NCBI GenBank assembly: GCA_029936705.1
Contig: JAPYSD010000023.1
Location: 1 to 17,799 of the forward strand
Length of the DNA stretch: 17,799 nt
Source: Croceicoccus sp.
GTDB taxonomy: Bacteria > Pseudomonadota > Alphaproteobacteria > Sphingomonadales > Sphingomonadaceae
Reading direction: 5' to 3'
The notes beneath the pieces were generated by a model. It saw nothing but the letters and a program-made list of their open reading frames with translations, was not told where the DNA came from and made no database searches. This document shows, in pieces, positions 15,089 to 17,799 of this stretch (positions within the stretch are counted from its first letter, which is position 1; each line of letters opens with the position of its first letter). Both the position numbers and the translations under genes were made by a program.

Positions 15089-17541
<2,453 letters not shown>

Positions 17542-17545
<4 letters not shown>

Positions 17546-17799
17546 CGGCGGATCCTGTCGATGGCCTTGATGCGCGCGGCGATGTCGGGCCGCTGCAGCA
17601 GGGTGCGGCTGTCCGCGGGCATGCGGCGGCGCCAGTTGGGGTGTTCGTCGATCGTGCCTGGCAGGTTGGGCTGTTCGGTCACGCCCGCGACATCCTCAAG
17701 CGGAACGATGGCAAGCTGGCAGGCGGCGCGGGCGACATGGCCGGCGGCGGCATCGACCACGCGGCCCGGCTCGTCGGCGGCGGGCTGCGCCCCCTTGGC
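17542..17799 (-). CDS. malQ: 4-alpha-glucanotransferase (MalQ), C-terminal end only
   Basis: Only the last 85 codons are visible; the gene begins beyond the right edge. The segment CQLAIVPLEDVAGVTEQPNL followed by PGTIDEHPNWRRRMP is the conserved C-terminal signature of MalQ/amylomaltase, which transfers glucan segments between maltodextrins. The stop overlaps the treY start by 4 nt (ATGA), so the two are one operon with coupled translation. MalQ would rearrange glucans into chains suited to TreY. The frame is open to the window edge with no internal stop. Confidence 0.9.

Overview
The window is GC-rich, densely packed DNA that most resembles the chromosome of a Gram-negative alphaproteobacterium. 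A sphingomonad or erythrobacter-like member of the Sphingomonadales is the best guess. The basis is the GC-rich codon use, outer-membrane proteins (TolC family and OMPLA), a FadE-type beta-oxidation operon and a MalQ-TreY pair. This placement is an inference from gene content; no rRNA or other marker gene is present. I see no tRNA, rRNA, CRISPR array, insertion sequence or other clear mobile element. Nine of the ten genes lie on the minus strand, so transcription runs mostly right to left.

Left block (1-4225): a three-gene export cassette on the minus strand. It encodes an ABC-exporter-like protein (4087 to 2405), a HlyD-type periplasmic adaptor (2412 to 1360, 8-nt overlap) and a TolC-family outer-membrane channel (1354 to beyond the left edge). 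The layout is that of a type I secretion or tripartite export system. The first protein keeps six membrane segments and the length of a nucleotide-binding domain, but nearly every residue expected to bind or hydrolyse ATP is replaced. This is the most unusual feature of the window.

Envelope genes (4226-6175): an outer-membrane phospholipase A with a complete His-Ser-Asn active site and an extra N-terminal periplasmic region (5452 to 4226). Upstream of it is a small secreted protein with a Pro/Thr/Met-rich linker and Asp-rich calcium-binding-like repeats (5996 to 5580), followed by a good intrinsic terminator.

Central block (6176-13603): a fatty-acid beta-oxidation operon on the minus strand. 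It runs FadE-type acyl-CoA dehydrogenase, thiolase, bifunctional enoyl-CoA hydratase/3-hydroxyacyl-CoA dehydrogenase, and a long acetyl-CoA hydrolase/CoA-transferase family protein. Consecutive genes overlap by 4, 1 and 1 nt (GTGA, TGATG, TGATG), so they are probably translationally coupled. The first three cover a beta-oxidation cycle; the fourth may move or remove CoA.

Right block (13604-17799): a 214-bp divergent intergenic region, then the only plus-strand gene, a secreted PQQ-dependent sugar (aldose) dehydrogenase-like beta-propeller (13818-15041). It converges, across a hairpin, on TreY (malto-oligosyltrehalose synthase, 17545 to 15089). TreY is preceded by the 3' end of a MalQ 4-alpha-glucanotransferase gene overlapping it by 4 nt. 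These last two belong to glycogen/maltodextrin and trehalose metabolism.
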